DNA from: Spirochaetota bacterium
Lineage (GTDB): Bacteria; Spirochaetota; UBA4802; UBA5550
Direction of reading: 5' to 3'
DNA: 64,000 bases
Assembly: GCA_016929135.1 (NCBI GenBank)
Contig: JAFGJK010000110.1
Span: 1 to 64,000, forward strand
A program made the position numbers and the translations under genes. The notes below the pieces were generated by a model that saw only the letters and a program-made list of their open reading frames with translations, did not search any database and was not told where the DNA came from. Numbering within the stretch: position 1 is the first letter of the stretch; the number at the start of each line of letters is the position of its first letter. Below, in pieces: positions 16,174 through 24,788 of the stretch.

Positions 16174-17909
16174 TCGCCGCTCACCTCGGCAGCTTTTTTC
16201 TCTGGTGTGCTCTTTTCCCTCTTCTCCATCTCCTCAGGCTTGAATTCGATGCTGCCGCTCAGGTCCCCTTCCGGACCGAGCCTGTAGGAGAGTGCGCTGA
16301 CGAACTGGTACACTGTCAGTATCGCATCGTACACCTTTTTCCCGTTGAGTTTCTTCAGCCCCTCGATATGTGATTCAAACAGCAGGACGTCCTGCGGGTT
16401 CTCCACAATGGTGTGCTGGCCCTCAAAATCCTGAACGAGCTCTTCGACGGTTGCCAGGATGCGGTCCGAGTAGTCTTGCACGATCCTCAGAGTTTCGCGT
16501 CCGGCCGCGTTCCGCTTTTTCTTCAGAATCTCGAGCCGTTTGGTGTATTCGATATACTGCGCGTTGCTGGCGGGTTTTTCTTTCTTCATCTTGTCGAAGT
16601 TATCGAGGATGTCGGTATAGTTTTTGAAGCTCTCCTCGCATTTCCTCATCTCGTCGTAGAGCCCCCGCAGGACGTTCCTGTAGTCCACCATGCCCTTGTG
16701 CGAATAGCTCACGTTGTATTTCACCTTGTTCGTGGTGAGGATGACCGAGTACTCGTTGTCGAATTCATGAAACAGCAGATAGCAGATCAGAACCTTGTCG
16801 GCTTCAGATGCGGCGCTGAACCGGCCGTATTTGTCAAAATCCTTGCGCAGGTTCTGCAGGTTCAGTTCGTACATCAGCTTCAGGCCGCTCTTCACGTGGT
16901 CGGGGATTGCATCCTTGGCGTTCTCATCTTCGATGGCTATCTCCGCTTCCTCCTCGGTCTCCTCCGCTGTCTCCTCCTCGATGCTCTTTCTCTTCCTGCT
17001 TCCGGGTTTGTCGCTGGGCTTAATGGCGAGAATGGTTTCGATGCTTGTATCAAATATATCATATTTCTTCCCGTAGTAGTAGCAGAAGAGCCAGTGAAGC
17101 TTCGGTATGAGCCTGTAGTACAGAATGGATATATTGTTCCGTACCTTCCTTTTCATTGAGGAGAGGCCGGATATCTTCCCGTCGCGATCGATCCTTTGCA
17201 GTATGTCGATCGCCTTTTCGAAGGAGGTCAGGATCATGGTCTGGTACCTGCGAAGGATGTAAAGCCTCCGGTAGAGGCTCATGAGCTGGTCTTTCAGCTC
17301 TGATACCTTTTTGGGTACATCGGGGAAGTTTATATATTGATCGACGATCTGATCGATTATCATCTTGTCGTAGAGGTCGCTCACCATGACGATCAGTTCA
17401 TAATAGATGGGGTCCGCCTTGTCCAGGGACTGGATGACCTGGTTGCCGAGCTTTGGATTTTTTCTGAAAATCTCGAGATAGACCATCTGCAGTTCCATAA
17501 TGGCGGGCTTGATGACATTATTGAATTTCTCGAGGAATTTCAGTTTGAAATAGAGGGCGCTGAATTCAGCGATGCCGTAAAAACTCAACCGGACGCGTAT
17601 CATCAGGCGGGCGAATGCCGAGCCCTTCGGCTCACTGTACTTTTTCGCCGGCTGGGGGGCTTGTCTGGCGGCCGGCACGCCGGGTCTTTTCTTCTTCTGA
17701 GATTCCTGCCGTATCGTGTTCCTGTGGCCATCCAGTCTTCTCTGCAGTGCCTTCTGGCTATTTCTGTCGATGGCGAGGTTTCTTCGCTTGGTCCTTTCAT
17801 CGATGACCTGGCCACCCGCTTTCTGAAAACGATCGAAGAGGTCCTTCTTTGTGGAATCATCGAGATTCGAGATGCCGATGTTTTCCTTTGTCTTGTCTAC
17901 CTTGTCCAT
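16128..17909 (-). CDS. Large uncharacterised cytoplasmic protein
   Basis: 593 residues, no signal peptide or clear membrane segment. I do not recognise the family. Visible parts are: a basic, proline-containing linker (about residues 40-100); a helical central region rich in Leu, Tyr and Arg; an acidic stretch of mostly Glu near residues 310-335; a second helical region; and an acidic tail ending LDELDDML. The style resembles large orphan proteins conserved within spirochaetes, but this is only an impression. The ATG at 17909 is chosen because the 18 upstream codons are cysteine-rich and unlike the rest. The end overlaps the convergent methyltransferase by 46 bases. Confidence 0.6.
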   Translation of the reverse strand: MDKVDKTKENIGISNLDDSTKKDLFDRFQKAGGQVIDERTKRRNLAIDRNSQKALQRRLDGHRNTIRQESQKKKRPGVPAARQAPQPAKKYSEPKGSAFARLMIRVRLSFYGIAEFSALYFKLKFLEKFNNVIKPAIMELQMVYLEIFRKNPKLGNQVIQSLDKADPIYYELIVMVSDLYDKMIIDQIVDQYINFPDVPKKVSELKDQLMSLYRRLYILRRYQTMILTSFEKAIDILQRIDRDGKISGLSSMKRKVRNNISILYYRLIPKLHWLFCYYYGKKYDIFDTSIETILAIKPSDKPGSRKRKSIEEETAEETEEEAEIAIEDENAKDAIPDHVKSGLKLMYELNLQNLRKDFDKYGRFSAASEADKVLICYLLFHEFDNEYSVILTTNKVKYNVSYSHKGMVDYRNVLRGLYDEMRKCEESFKNYTDILDNFDKMKKEKPASNAQYIEYTKRLEILKKKRNAAGRETLRIVQDYSDRILATVEELVQDFEGQHTIVENPQDVLLFESHIEGLKKLNGKKVYDAILTVYQFVSALSYRLGPEGDLSGSIEFKPEEMEKREKSTPEKKAAEVSGDQASQSVLDELDDML

Positions 17910-18082
17910 ACAATGCTCTGTATCAATGATTGAAACACCGTCGCAGTACGTTCCCTGGCACATAGTGTGCGTACGGATCGCCCGGTTACCGTACTAAGCT
18001 CTGTCGAACTTATTAAATGATATTTCTTCAAGAATAATGTAATAAATCAACCATAATTCGCACAGGAATTTCTCGATTTTCA

Positions 18083-18820
18083 TTACGCCGTGTCCTCTCC
18101 GGGTGGAAGCGACCGCACCCCGGGATGCCATGCTTCCCCATTCCAGCTGTACCATTCATAGGGATGAAACCTGTTTTTGTAGGACATGCTTCTGTTTTTT
18201 TCGATATAATAACCCATATAGTAATACCTGAGATTCTGCGACATCGCGTATTCTGTCTCTTTGATGACACTGAGAATGCCCGGGCTGAAATGGCTGTAGT
18301 CGCTGTGAAAGACGAAGTAGACGCTGCTCAGGGCCTCTGCGGATCGATCCAGGAAGCCGGTCGCGAACAGCATTCCGTCGATATAGTATTCCGACTGGAG
18401 CGACGGGCACGACTGGGTATAGAAGGTGTTTATGAATTCATCCATTTCGGACCTCTTACCGAACCTGGACATCGAGTGCTCGCGGTACACTTCGAAAATC
18501 TCCTCCCTGAATACCAGCGGGGAAAACCGCACCTCCACCGCAGCGGCAATCCTCAGGATGCGCCGCTGGCTTTTTGTGGGGGTGAATCGCTCCGCTATTA
18601 TGCGTACCGGCACACACCGTGCGCATCCGGGGCAGTGAGGTGCGAAGTAGTAGGTGCCGAATTTTCTCCATCCCCGGCATAGCAGCTCGTCCAGCTCCTC
18701 TCCCGACAGAGCGTAGGCGAAAAAATACATGAATCTGGCCTCCCTGTCGTTAAAATACGGACAGGGGGCGAGATCGCTGAGCTGTGGTTCCCGAAGCAAA
18801 ATCATTCGGATCGTTTGCAC
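18083..18820 (-). CDS. bpt: Aspartate/glutamate leucyltransferase (N-end rule)
   Basis: 245 residues of the ATE/Bpt aminoacyl-tRNA-protein transferase family. Near the N-terminus CPYFNDREARFMYFF matches the substrate-side motif. FAPHCPGCARCVPVRI carries the conserved cysteine cluster and the R-I that follows it. The C-terminal half holds the GNAT-like transferase core with GYYIEKNRSMSYKNRFHPYE. Bpt adds leucine from Leu-tRNA to proteins with N-terminal Asp or Glu, marking them for ClpSAP degradation. The start may be the GTG at 18820 or an ATG 15 bases later. It is monocistronic as seen. Confidence 0.9.
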   Translation of the reverse strand: MQTIRMILLREPQLSDLAPCPYFNDREARFMYFFAYALSGEELDELLCRGWRKFGTYYFAPHCPGCARCVPVRIIAERFTPTKSQRRILRIAAAVEVRFSPLVFREEIFEVYREHSMSRFGKRSEMDEFINTFYTQSCPSLQSEYYIDGMLFATGFLDRSAEALSSVYFVFHSDYSHFSPGILSVIKETEYAMSQNLRYYYMGYYIEKNRSMSYKNRFHPYEWYSWNGEAWHPGVRSLPPGEDTA

Positions 18821-19038
18821 CTTTGGCGGGAGATGAGTCCGTCGTGCCTGTGGTGTGGTGCGCTTTTCATGCCGTACTGCCGGATAGGGGTTTGTTTACG
18901 ATCAAAACTGATTGAACGAGTCCGTCAACCAATTAATCATCTCCTGTGTCCGATCATCGGGGGATGTGTAAATTCCATTTGACATTTCACTGCGGGGACT
19001 GTCACCCTTTGCATACGGGTGATGCGGGAAATCGGGTT

Positions 19039-19791
19039 ATGAATGAAAAAATACGTATCGCAGACCTTCATAAATCCTTCGGAAGAAAGGCCGTACTGAA
19101 AGGCGTTACTATCGATGTCCTCCCAGGGGAAATCGTCTGCATCGTCGGGAAGAGCGGCTCTGGCAAGTCCGTGATAATGAAGCACCTGGTGGGGATACTG
19201 CGGCCCGACCGGGGGAGCATATTCGTGGACGGCATCGATTATACCGGTGCAGATGAAGAGAACAGAAGGAAGATAGAATCGCAGTACGGCATACTCTTCC
19301 AGGGGGCGGCGCTGTTCGATTCGATGAATGTCTTCGACAACGTTGCCTTCGGGCTCAGGAGGAAGCGGGTGGGAGAGGATGCCGTTCTGAGGACCGTCGC
19401 GGAAATGCTCGAGAAGGTGGGGCTCCGGGATGTCGAGGAGAAGATGCCCTCAGACCTATCGGGGGGGATGCAAAAGCGGGTGGGCCTTGCCAGATCCCTT
19501 GCCATGGATCCCGAGATCATGATATACGACGAGCCTACCACGGGTGTCGATCCCATCACGGGAGGGGCGGTGGGAAGGCTCATCGCCTCAACCAGAGAAA
19601 CCTTCGGTGTTACCTCCATCGTGGTGACCCACGATATGATGCTGGCCGACAGGATCGCGGACCGGATTTACATGCTGAACGACGGGGCCATCATCTTCAG
19701 CGGCACCGCATCGGAATTTGCCAGAACGGAGAATCCCTATGTCAGACAATTCGTCGAGGGGAGGGCCCATGGCCCGATCGCGGTGCTATAG
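19039..19791 (+). CDS. mlaF: MlaF-type ABC transporter ATPase
   Basis: 250 residues. It has Walker A GKSGSGKSV, Q-loop ILFQGAALFDSMNVFDNV, signature LSGGMQKRVGLARSLA and Walker B IMIYDEPTTGVDP. The AALFDSMNVFDNVAF segment is typical of MlaF/Ttg2A ATPases of the MCE phospholipid transport family. MlaF drives lipid movement between inner and outer membrane. The permease and MCE genes usually next to it are absent here, so the rest of the transporter is probably elsewhere. The ATG at 19039 fits the family start. The stop overlaps the following amidase by 23 bases. Confidence 0.85.
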   Translation: MNEKIRIADLHKSFGRKAVLKGVTIDVLPGEIVCIVGKSGSGKSVIMKHLVGILRPDRGSIFVDGIDYTGADEENRRKIESQYGILFQGAALFDSMNVFDNVAFGLRRKRVGEDAVLRTVAEMLEKVGLRDVEEKMPSDLSGGMQKRVGLARSLAMDPEIMIYDEPTTGVDPITGGAVGRLIASTRETFGVTSIVVTHDMMLADRIADRIYMLNDGAIIFSGTASEFARTENPYVRQFVEGRAHGPIAVL

Positions 19792-21163
19792 GCTCCCCAT
19801 GGCGGCGATTGCCGCCGCGCTGGCGCTGGTCTTCCCGGCGTGCCGCGAGGCTGCTCCGCCATTTCTGGGGCTCGTAAAACCGGAGGATCATGTCTGGCTC
19901 CGGGGGAAGCGGGTGTTCATCGACCCCGGTCACGGGGGATCCGGCAGCCGCGATTATTTCAGGGTCGGACCCGGCGGGATCACTGAAGAGAAGGCGAACC
20001 TGGAGGTCGCCCTGGCGCTCCAGGGGATGCTGGTCAGGTCCGGGGCGGTGGTGGCGATGAGCCGCAGCGTCGATACGGCGGTCCCAATGGAGGAACGGAT
20101 TGCCATGGCAGAGCGATTCAGCCCGGATCTTCTGCTGAGCATTCATCACAATGCTACGGTGAGGACGGGGGACTCGGTACAGTATCCCTCGGTCCTCTTC
20201 TGGGGCTCAAGGGGGGTGAATCCGGCGAGCCATGACCTGGCATTGCTGGTACTGGAGCAGCTTGAAAGGGTAACGGAATCGAAGGGGGGTGTCTTTTCCG
20301 ATTATGCGATCTTCAGTGAAACGGGAACGCGCATTCTCAGGATGACTAAGGAGCTCTGTCCCGGCATCATCGGGGAGGGAGGGTTTCTATCCGATGAACT
20401 GCATTCCCGCAGGCTCAGGGATCATCACTACATTGAGGATGAGGCGGTGGCCTATTTCCTCGCGGTATCCCGGTATGTGCAGTGGGGCATTCCCCGGGGT
20501 GAGGTCGTCGTTTCCTGCGGTGTCGATACGAGGTGCGCGCAGGAGAACTGCCTATCAACGAGAAATCCGGTGGTGGCGATCAGGGTGTTCAGCGGCAACA
20601 GCAATGCCGGCATTGACGAGGGCTCGCTGAAGATCACCATGGACGGGGTGCCCGTGGGGAGCCGAAAGCTCTGCATCGATATGTTCGCCGTCGAATACGG
20701 GAGGGAACTCTATCCGGGGACCCACAGGTTCAGGTTTTGTTTCAGGAACCTCAGGGGCCAGAGCAGTATGCTGCACCACGCTCTGGTGTCGGTCCCCCCG
20801 GTACAGGGGGATTACAAAAGGCTTCTGGAGACGGGGAGGCGGCTTTCATCCGGGGCGGCAACGGCCAGGAACGGGCTCTTCATGCTCCTCTCCGCCAGTT
20901 CCCTGGCACCGGCGGACCCCCGGGGAGACGAGGTGCTCTGGCTCATTGCAGGGGCATTCTCCCGGATCGGCGAACGGGCCATGGCGAATCACTACCGGGA
21001 ACGGGTGTATTACTTCTACCCTCAGAGCAGATACGGCGCGGCCATCGCCGGCTCCATCATGAGGGAGCGAGGCCTTTTTTTCCCCGCGGACCACTACGGG
21101 AAGGCCGTGCCGGTGAGGGGAGACCATGATTTCTGCAGGGGATGCGGCACCACCCGGCCTTGA
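19769..21163 (+). CDS. N-acetylmuramoyl-L-alanine amidase, lipoprotein
   Basis: 464 residues. A signal with lipobox-like VFPAC near residue 27 suggests a lipoprotein. The Amidase_3 domain follows: FIDPGHGG (zinc His), EEKANLEVA (zinc Glu), SIHHNA (zinc His) and IIGEGGFLSD (catalytic Glu). It hydrolyses the amide bond between MurNAc and the stem peptide. The C-terminal 200 residues contain a beta-rich segment and a helical repeat-like part (GDEVLWLIAGAFSRIGE) that could bind partners. GAGGGGAGGG precedes the ATG at 19769, which lies inside the end of mlaF. Coupling to a lipid transporter suggests an envelope maintenance unit. Confidence 0.85.
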   Translation: MARSRCYRLPMAAIAAALALVFPACREAAPPFLGLVKPEDHVWLRGKRVFIDPGHGGSGSRDYFRVGPGGITEEKANLEVALALQGMLVRSGAVVAMSRSVDTAVPMEERIAMAERFSPDLLLSIHHNATVRTGDSVQYPSVLFWGSRGVNPASHDLALLVLEQLERVTESKGGVFSDYAIFSETGTRILRMTKELCPGIIGEGGFLSDELHSRRLRDHHYIEDEAVAYFLAVSRYVQWGIPRGEVVVSCGVDTRCAQENCLSTRNPVVAIRVFSGNSNAGIDEGSLKITMDGVPVGSRKLCIDMFAVEYGRELYPGTHRFRFCFRNLRGQSSMLHHALVSVPPVQGDYKRLLETGRRLSSGAATARNGLFMLLSASSLAPADPRGDEVLWLIAGAFSRIGERAMANHYRERVYYFYPQSRYGAAIAGSIMRERGLFFPADHYGKAVPVRGDHDFCRGCGTTRP

Positions 21164-21232
21164 TTTTTTTATGGACATGAGTGCCGGATCTCGTATACTA
21201 TGCCGTACGAATCCAGAAACAAGGAGCTGACG

Positions 21233-22258
21233 ATGAAATCATATGCACACACCACCGGTACCTTTATCGGCAAGGGGGGCGTTGAGATATTCTTTCAAAG
21301 CTGGACGGTTCCGTCTCCGCGGGGCATACTGGTGATCGCACACGGCGTTGGGGAGCACAGCGGGAGATATGCCAATATCATCGAACGGCTCGCCGGCGCC
21401 GGCATCTCGGTATACGCCAACGACCACAGGGGTCACGGGAGATCAGGCGGAAAGCGGGGCCACGTTGATTCCTTCATGGAGTACGTTTACGACCTGAAAC
21501 TGCTCGTTGATTTTGTAAAGGAAGAGCACGCGAAGATCCCCATGGTCCTTATGGGGCATAGCATGGGGGGGACGATCGCCTTCAAGTACGCACTGACCTA
21601 CCCCGAGGACATGAAGGGTCTTGTCCTCTCCTCGGCGGGGCTGATCACCGCGGTGGAGGTCCCCGGCTGGAAGACCTCCATGGGAAGGTTCTTCTCGAAA
21701 TACCTGCCCGGCCTCTCCATGGCCACCGGGCTCGATGCCTCCCAGCTGAGCCATGATCGTGATGTCGTCGAGGCCTACGAAAATGACCCCCTGGTACATG
21801 GCAAGGTATCGGCCCGCTGGTACACCGAGTTCACCTCCACCGGCGAGGAGTGCCTGCGAAGGGCGTCGGAGCTGCGAATGCCCCTCCTGGTGTTCCATGG
21901 GAAGGGGGATCTCATCGTCGATTACCGGGGTAGCCTCCAGACACATGACGGCGCCTCCTCGGCTGATAAGACCCTGTACGTCTTCGAAAACCTGTATCAC
22001 GAGACGATGAATGAGGCGCAGCAGGAGCGGCAGAGGGTCCTGGATATCGTGTCGAAGTGGATCCTCAAAGCCGTCGCTGCGCGGGGCAAGGCCACGGTGA
22101 AAGGTGCCGCCGGGAAAGCTGCGGGTACAAAAAAAGCCGCTGTGAAAAAGGCCGCTGCAGCTAAGAAAGCCGAAAAAAAGCCGGCGGCAAAGAAGTCTGC
22201 GCCGGTAAAGGCGAAGGGCAGACCGAAGGCTGTTCAGGGGAAGAAAAAGAAGAGATAG
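21233..22258 (+). CDS. Monoacylglycerol lipase-like hydrolase with Lys/Ala-rich tail
   Basis: 341 residues. Residues 1-278 are an alpha/beta hydrolase of the monoacylglycerol lipase (Hydrolase_4) group. HGVGEHSGRY forms the oxyanion side and GHSMGG holds the nucleophile S110. GKGD holds catalytic D226, and H256 follows in LYHETMNE. From about residue 280 to the end, the chain is almost only Lys, Ala, Pro, Gly and Val with KKAA-type repeats, like bacterial histone H1-like and other nucleic-acid-binding tails. AAGGAG six bases upstream supports the ATG at 21233. The tail could bind DNA, acidic polymers or membrane. A strong terminator follows directly. Confidence 0.85.
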   Translation: MKSYAHTTGTFIGKGGVEIFFQSWTVPSPRGILVIAHGVGEHSGRYANIIERLAGAGISVYANDHRGHGRSGGKRGHVDSFMEYVYDLKLLVDFVKEEHAKIPMVLMGHSMGGTIAFKYALTYPEDMKGLVLSSAGLITAVEVPGWKTSMGRFFSKYLPGLSMATGLDASQLSHDRDVVEAYENDPLVHGKVSARWYTEFTSTGEECLRRASELRMPLLVFHGKGDLIVDYRGSLQTHDGASSADKTLYVFENLYHETMNEAQQERQRVLDIVSKWILKAVAARGKATVKGAAGKAAGTKKAAVKKAAAAKKAEKKPAAKKSAPVKAKGRPKAVQGKKKKR

Positions 22259-22267
22259 AAAAAAATG

Positions 22268-22293
22268 AAAGCGGGGCAAGGCCCCGCTTTTTT
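22268..22293 (+). terminator. Rho-independent terminator, probably bidirectional
   Basis: Perfect 10-base stem AAAGCGGGGC / GCCCCGCTTT with an AAG loop, followed by a run of six T. It starts nine bases after the lipase stop. A-rich sequence on the 5' side lets it also end the convergent minus-strand gene whose stop is at 22319. Confidence 0.9.
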
Positions 22294-22318
22294 CATCCCG
22301 CCGATCCGCCGTCGGTGC

Positions 22319-23269
22319 TCAGGCGAACCTGTAGACCTCGATGCTGTTCTTACCCCGCTCGGTGGCCTTCTGCAATGCCAGCTCCGATCTCCTCAAAAGA
22401 GAGTCCAAGATGAGATCGTTCATCAGATGCTTGTCTGCATGGTCGTTTTTTGCGATGTCACTGGGATTCAATTCCGATACGCCGATGGCCAGAGTGACCT
22501 TCAGACGCTCCCCCTCCACCGGCAGCGGCGAAATAGTGATGGTCTCCATCATTCGGTCCGCCACGCTGCGGGCGTTGTCGATGCCGGTATCGGGGAGGAT
22601 CAGGAGAAAATCGGAGATGCCGATCCTGCCCATCTTGTCATAGGGGCGGCAGGAGGCTCGAAGGCGCCTGCTGAACTCGAGGAGTATTCTGTCGCCCGCT
22701 TCCGATCCGTAATTCTCTGTCAGTTCCTTGAAATTGGTTATATTTGCCATGATCGACGATATGTATTTGCTCTCCCTGGATGCGCGCATCATCTCTTTCA
22801 ACGCCTCGTCGAGGAGCGATCTGCGGTTCAGCAGATTCGTGTGGGGATCCTCCTTGGCGAACTTGATCATCTCCTTCCGGAATTTCTTTACCGCTTCCTC
22901 CAGCTTGATCGCCTTCTTGGCCACCTGCATCCGTATCTGCAGCTCCTCCATGCCGAAGGGTTTAAATATGACATCGTCGGCGCCCGCATCTATCGTCTCC
23001 AGCAGCCTCTTCTGGTCTACCCTATCGGCGATGATGATGAGGTAGAGGTATTTCGTGTGTTTTATTTTCTTAACCCTTTTGCAGATCCCGTTGATGTCGA
23101 AATCCGCCTTCGTCCAGTTGATGATGACCACCTGGGAGTTGTGCCGCTGTATGTCCTCGACGATGGTATTGATGCCTTCGGCAAGGTTGATCGAATAGGC
23201 TGCATCGACCAGCGACTGGGTTATTGCCGTGAGGAGAGATTTCGTATGGTTTACCAGAAGAATTTTCAT
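22319..23269 (-). CDS. Degenerate receiver-GGDEF protein
   Basis: 316 residues with a receiver-like domain (1-120) and a GGDEF-like domain (140-310). The receiver keeps the lysine region FKPFG (K103), but the phospho-acceptor position is N51 (VVIINWT). The acidic pair after the first strand is NH instead of DD/DE. The GGDEF domain opens normally with DPHTNLLNRR, but the metal-binding aspartates are replaced (IMANITNF) and the signature reads GISDF at 217-221. Neither phosphorylation nor c-di-GMP synthesis is expected. A binding or scaffold role is more likely. AAAGG supports the ATG at 23269. Single gene ending at a shared terminator. Confidence 0.85.
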   Translation of the reverse strand: MKILLVNHTKSLLTAITQSLVDAAYSINLAEGINTIVEDIQRHNSQVVIINWTKADFDINGICKRVKKIKHTKYLYLIIIADRVDQKRLLETIDAGADDVIFKPFGMEELQIRMQVAKKAIKLEEAVKKFRKEMIKFAKEDPHTNLLNRRSLLDEALKEMMRASRESKYISSIMANITNFKELTENYGSEAGDRILLEFSRRLRASCRPYDKMGRIGISDFLLILPDTGIDNARSVADRMMETITISPLPVEGERLKVTLAIGVSELNPSDIAKNDHADKHLMNDLILDSLLRRSELALQKATERGKNSIEVYRFA

Positions 23270-23376
23270 TGTGCGACCTTTCTATAATGTAGTAGTGTGA
23301 CCGTGCACCTTTCATCGGTAGGGCCTTCCTATGCTAGGAGGGGTTTTCAATATTTGTCAATTAAAATATGGCGGGA

Positions 23377-23991
23377 TCACCCGATATCAAACCGGCTCCT
23401 GAGGTCTCCGGCGATCCGGTGAAAGACATCCTCCTCGCTCCCTGATCCGTCTATCACGGTGAATGTCTCGTCGGCAATATCCAGGTATATTGCCCGGACC
23501 CTTTCCAGAATGGGGATGCGTTCGAACAGTTCGGTGTCGCCCCCCCTGTTCCGCAAGGAGACCCTGGCGAGTGCCGTCTCGGGGGGGATGTCGATGAGAT
23601 ACACCCGGTGGGGCTCGGGGAACCCCATAGCCCGGTTATCCTCCAGAATCCTCTGTGGCGGAAGCCCCCCCGCGCCCTGATAGGCGGCGTTGGAAAAAAA
23701 ATAGCGGTCCATAATCACGGAGATGCCGCAGGCGAGTGCGGGAGTGACGTTCCTCCTCACGTCATCCTCCCTGTCCAGCAGGAAGAGCCGATGCTGTTCC
23801 TCAGGGGCCGGTGCGGTGGGGGAGGTGAGGAATGTTCGGATCCTCGATCCCCATTCACCGGCTGAGGGTTCGGACAGGAGGATTGTCTCAATGCCCGCGT
23901 CGGCGATGTGTTGATGGCAGCGCCGTGCCTGGGTCGATTTCCCGGATCCGTCAATCCCTTCGAAGACGATGAAGAGTGAACGGTGTATCAT
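23377..23991 (-). CDS. tmk: Thymidylate kinase
   Basis: 204 residues. The P-loop FEGIDGSGKST is at residues 9-19. It is followed by LFLLDREDDVR (the DR-x-x-x segment), MDRYFFSNAAYQG and a C-terminal part with ERI. It converts dTMP to dTDP. The ATG at 23991 overlaps the stop of the upstream membrane protein gene (ATGA). It is the last gene of the four-gene minus-strand operon GNAT-tsaC-EI24-tmk. The family call is firm. Confidence 0.92.
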   Translation of the reverse strand: MIHRSLFIVFEGIDGSGKSTQARRCHQHIADAGIETILLSEPSAGEWGSRIRTFLTSPTAPAPEEQHRLFLLDREDDVRRNVTPALACGISVIMDRYFFSNAAYQGAGGLPPQRILEDNRAMGFPEPHRVYLIDIPPETALARVSLRNRGGDTELFERIPILERVRAIYLDIADETFTVIDGSGSEEDVFHRIAGDLRSRFDIG

Positions 23992-24788
23992 GCGCGGTCG
24001 CCCCTCGGCGCCGCTGCGCCAGCAGGGAGATCGTTCCGTATGTGCTCGATGAAAAGGATGGTGGCGCCTATGGTGGCGCAGTTCAGACCGAGAAAGCCCA
24101 GCACCGGGATATAGGAGGCAAGGAAGAACGCGGCGCCGAGTCCCGCCACGAGCCATTTATGGTGCCAGGCGATCCAGAATTTTTCGCTGAATCCGAGACG
24201 CCGCCGCTCCATGGGGAAATCGAAAAACTGGTAACCGATAAAAAAGGAGGCGGTGAGAAAGCTCATGACGCTGTAGAGCACCTGGCCGAAGAAGGGGACC
24301 AGATTCAGGAAGAGGAGGATGATGTTGAGCAACAGCATCAGCAGAAGCAGAATCATGATGCCGGCGGTGATCCTTATGATATCCTTCAGCAGCGTCGTGA
24401 ATCTGAATTTCTCGTCGAAACCTTCGCCGGTGATCACCCGTTCGACCTTCATCGAGAGAAAGTCGTTGAAGGGGGCGGTGACGATGCACCCGGTGATGGA
24501 GTAGACCAAAACACTGACGATGGACAGCAGGACGAAGAGCACCGGTTTCAGCAGGACCCGAAGCACCACCATGTACCATGCGGTACCGGCAAGAAGCCCC
24601 GAGAACCATGTATCGAAAATCCTGTAGGATATGATAAACACGGTGACCAGAACGACGATGTTCAGGATGAAGGGGATGATGAAATACCAGCCAAAGCCCC
24701 TGTGACTCACTATGAAGGGGATGGCCCTGAAGAATGAAACGAACCCCCTGAAAAATGATCCACTGTGATGCCTCTCATGCGTTGTCAT
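23988..24788 (-). CDS. EI24/CysZ-like membrane protein
   Basis: About 266 residues with five or six hydrophobic segments. The pattern GFVSFFRAIPFIVSHRGFGWYFIIPFILNI at the N-terminus and CIVTAPFNDFLSMKVERVITGE in the middle matches EI24-domain proteins. In proteobacteria this group includes the sulphate transporter CysZ. Here the context is nucleotide and tRNA metabolism, so the substrate is open. The ATG at 24788 has AAGG upstream, and a GTG nine bases earlier is possible. Both ends overlap neighbours in the operon. Confidence 0.75.
   Translation of the reverse strand: MTTHERHHSGSFFRGFVSFFRAIPFIVSHRGFGWYFIIPFILNIVVLVTVFIISYRIFDTWFSGLLAGTAWYMVVLRVLLKPVLFVLLSIVSVLVYSITGCIVTAPFNDFLSMKVERVITGEGFDEKFRFTTLLKDIIRITAGIMILLLLMLLLNIILLFLNLVPFFGQVLYSVMSFLTASFFIGYQFFDFPMERRRLGFSEKFWIAWHHKWLVAGLGAAFFLASYIPVLGFLGLNCATIGATILFIEHIRNDLPAGAAAPRGDRA

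Noticed and set aside
22094..22255. AAG/GCC-rich repeat as a DNA repeat element
   Set aside because: It is in frame as the Lys/Ala-rich protein tail and is explained by coding.
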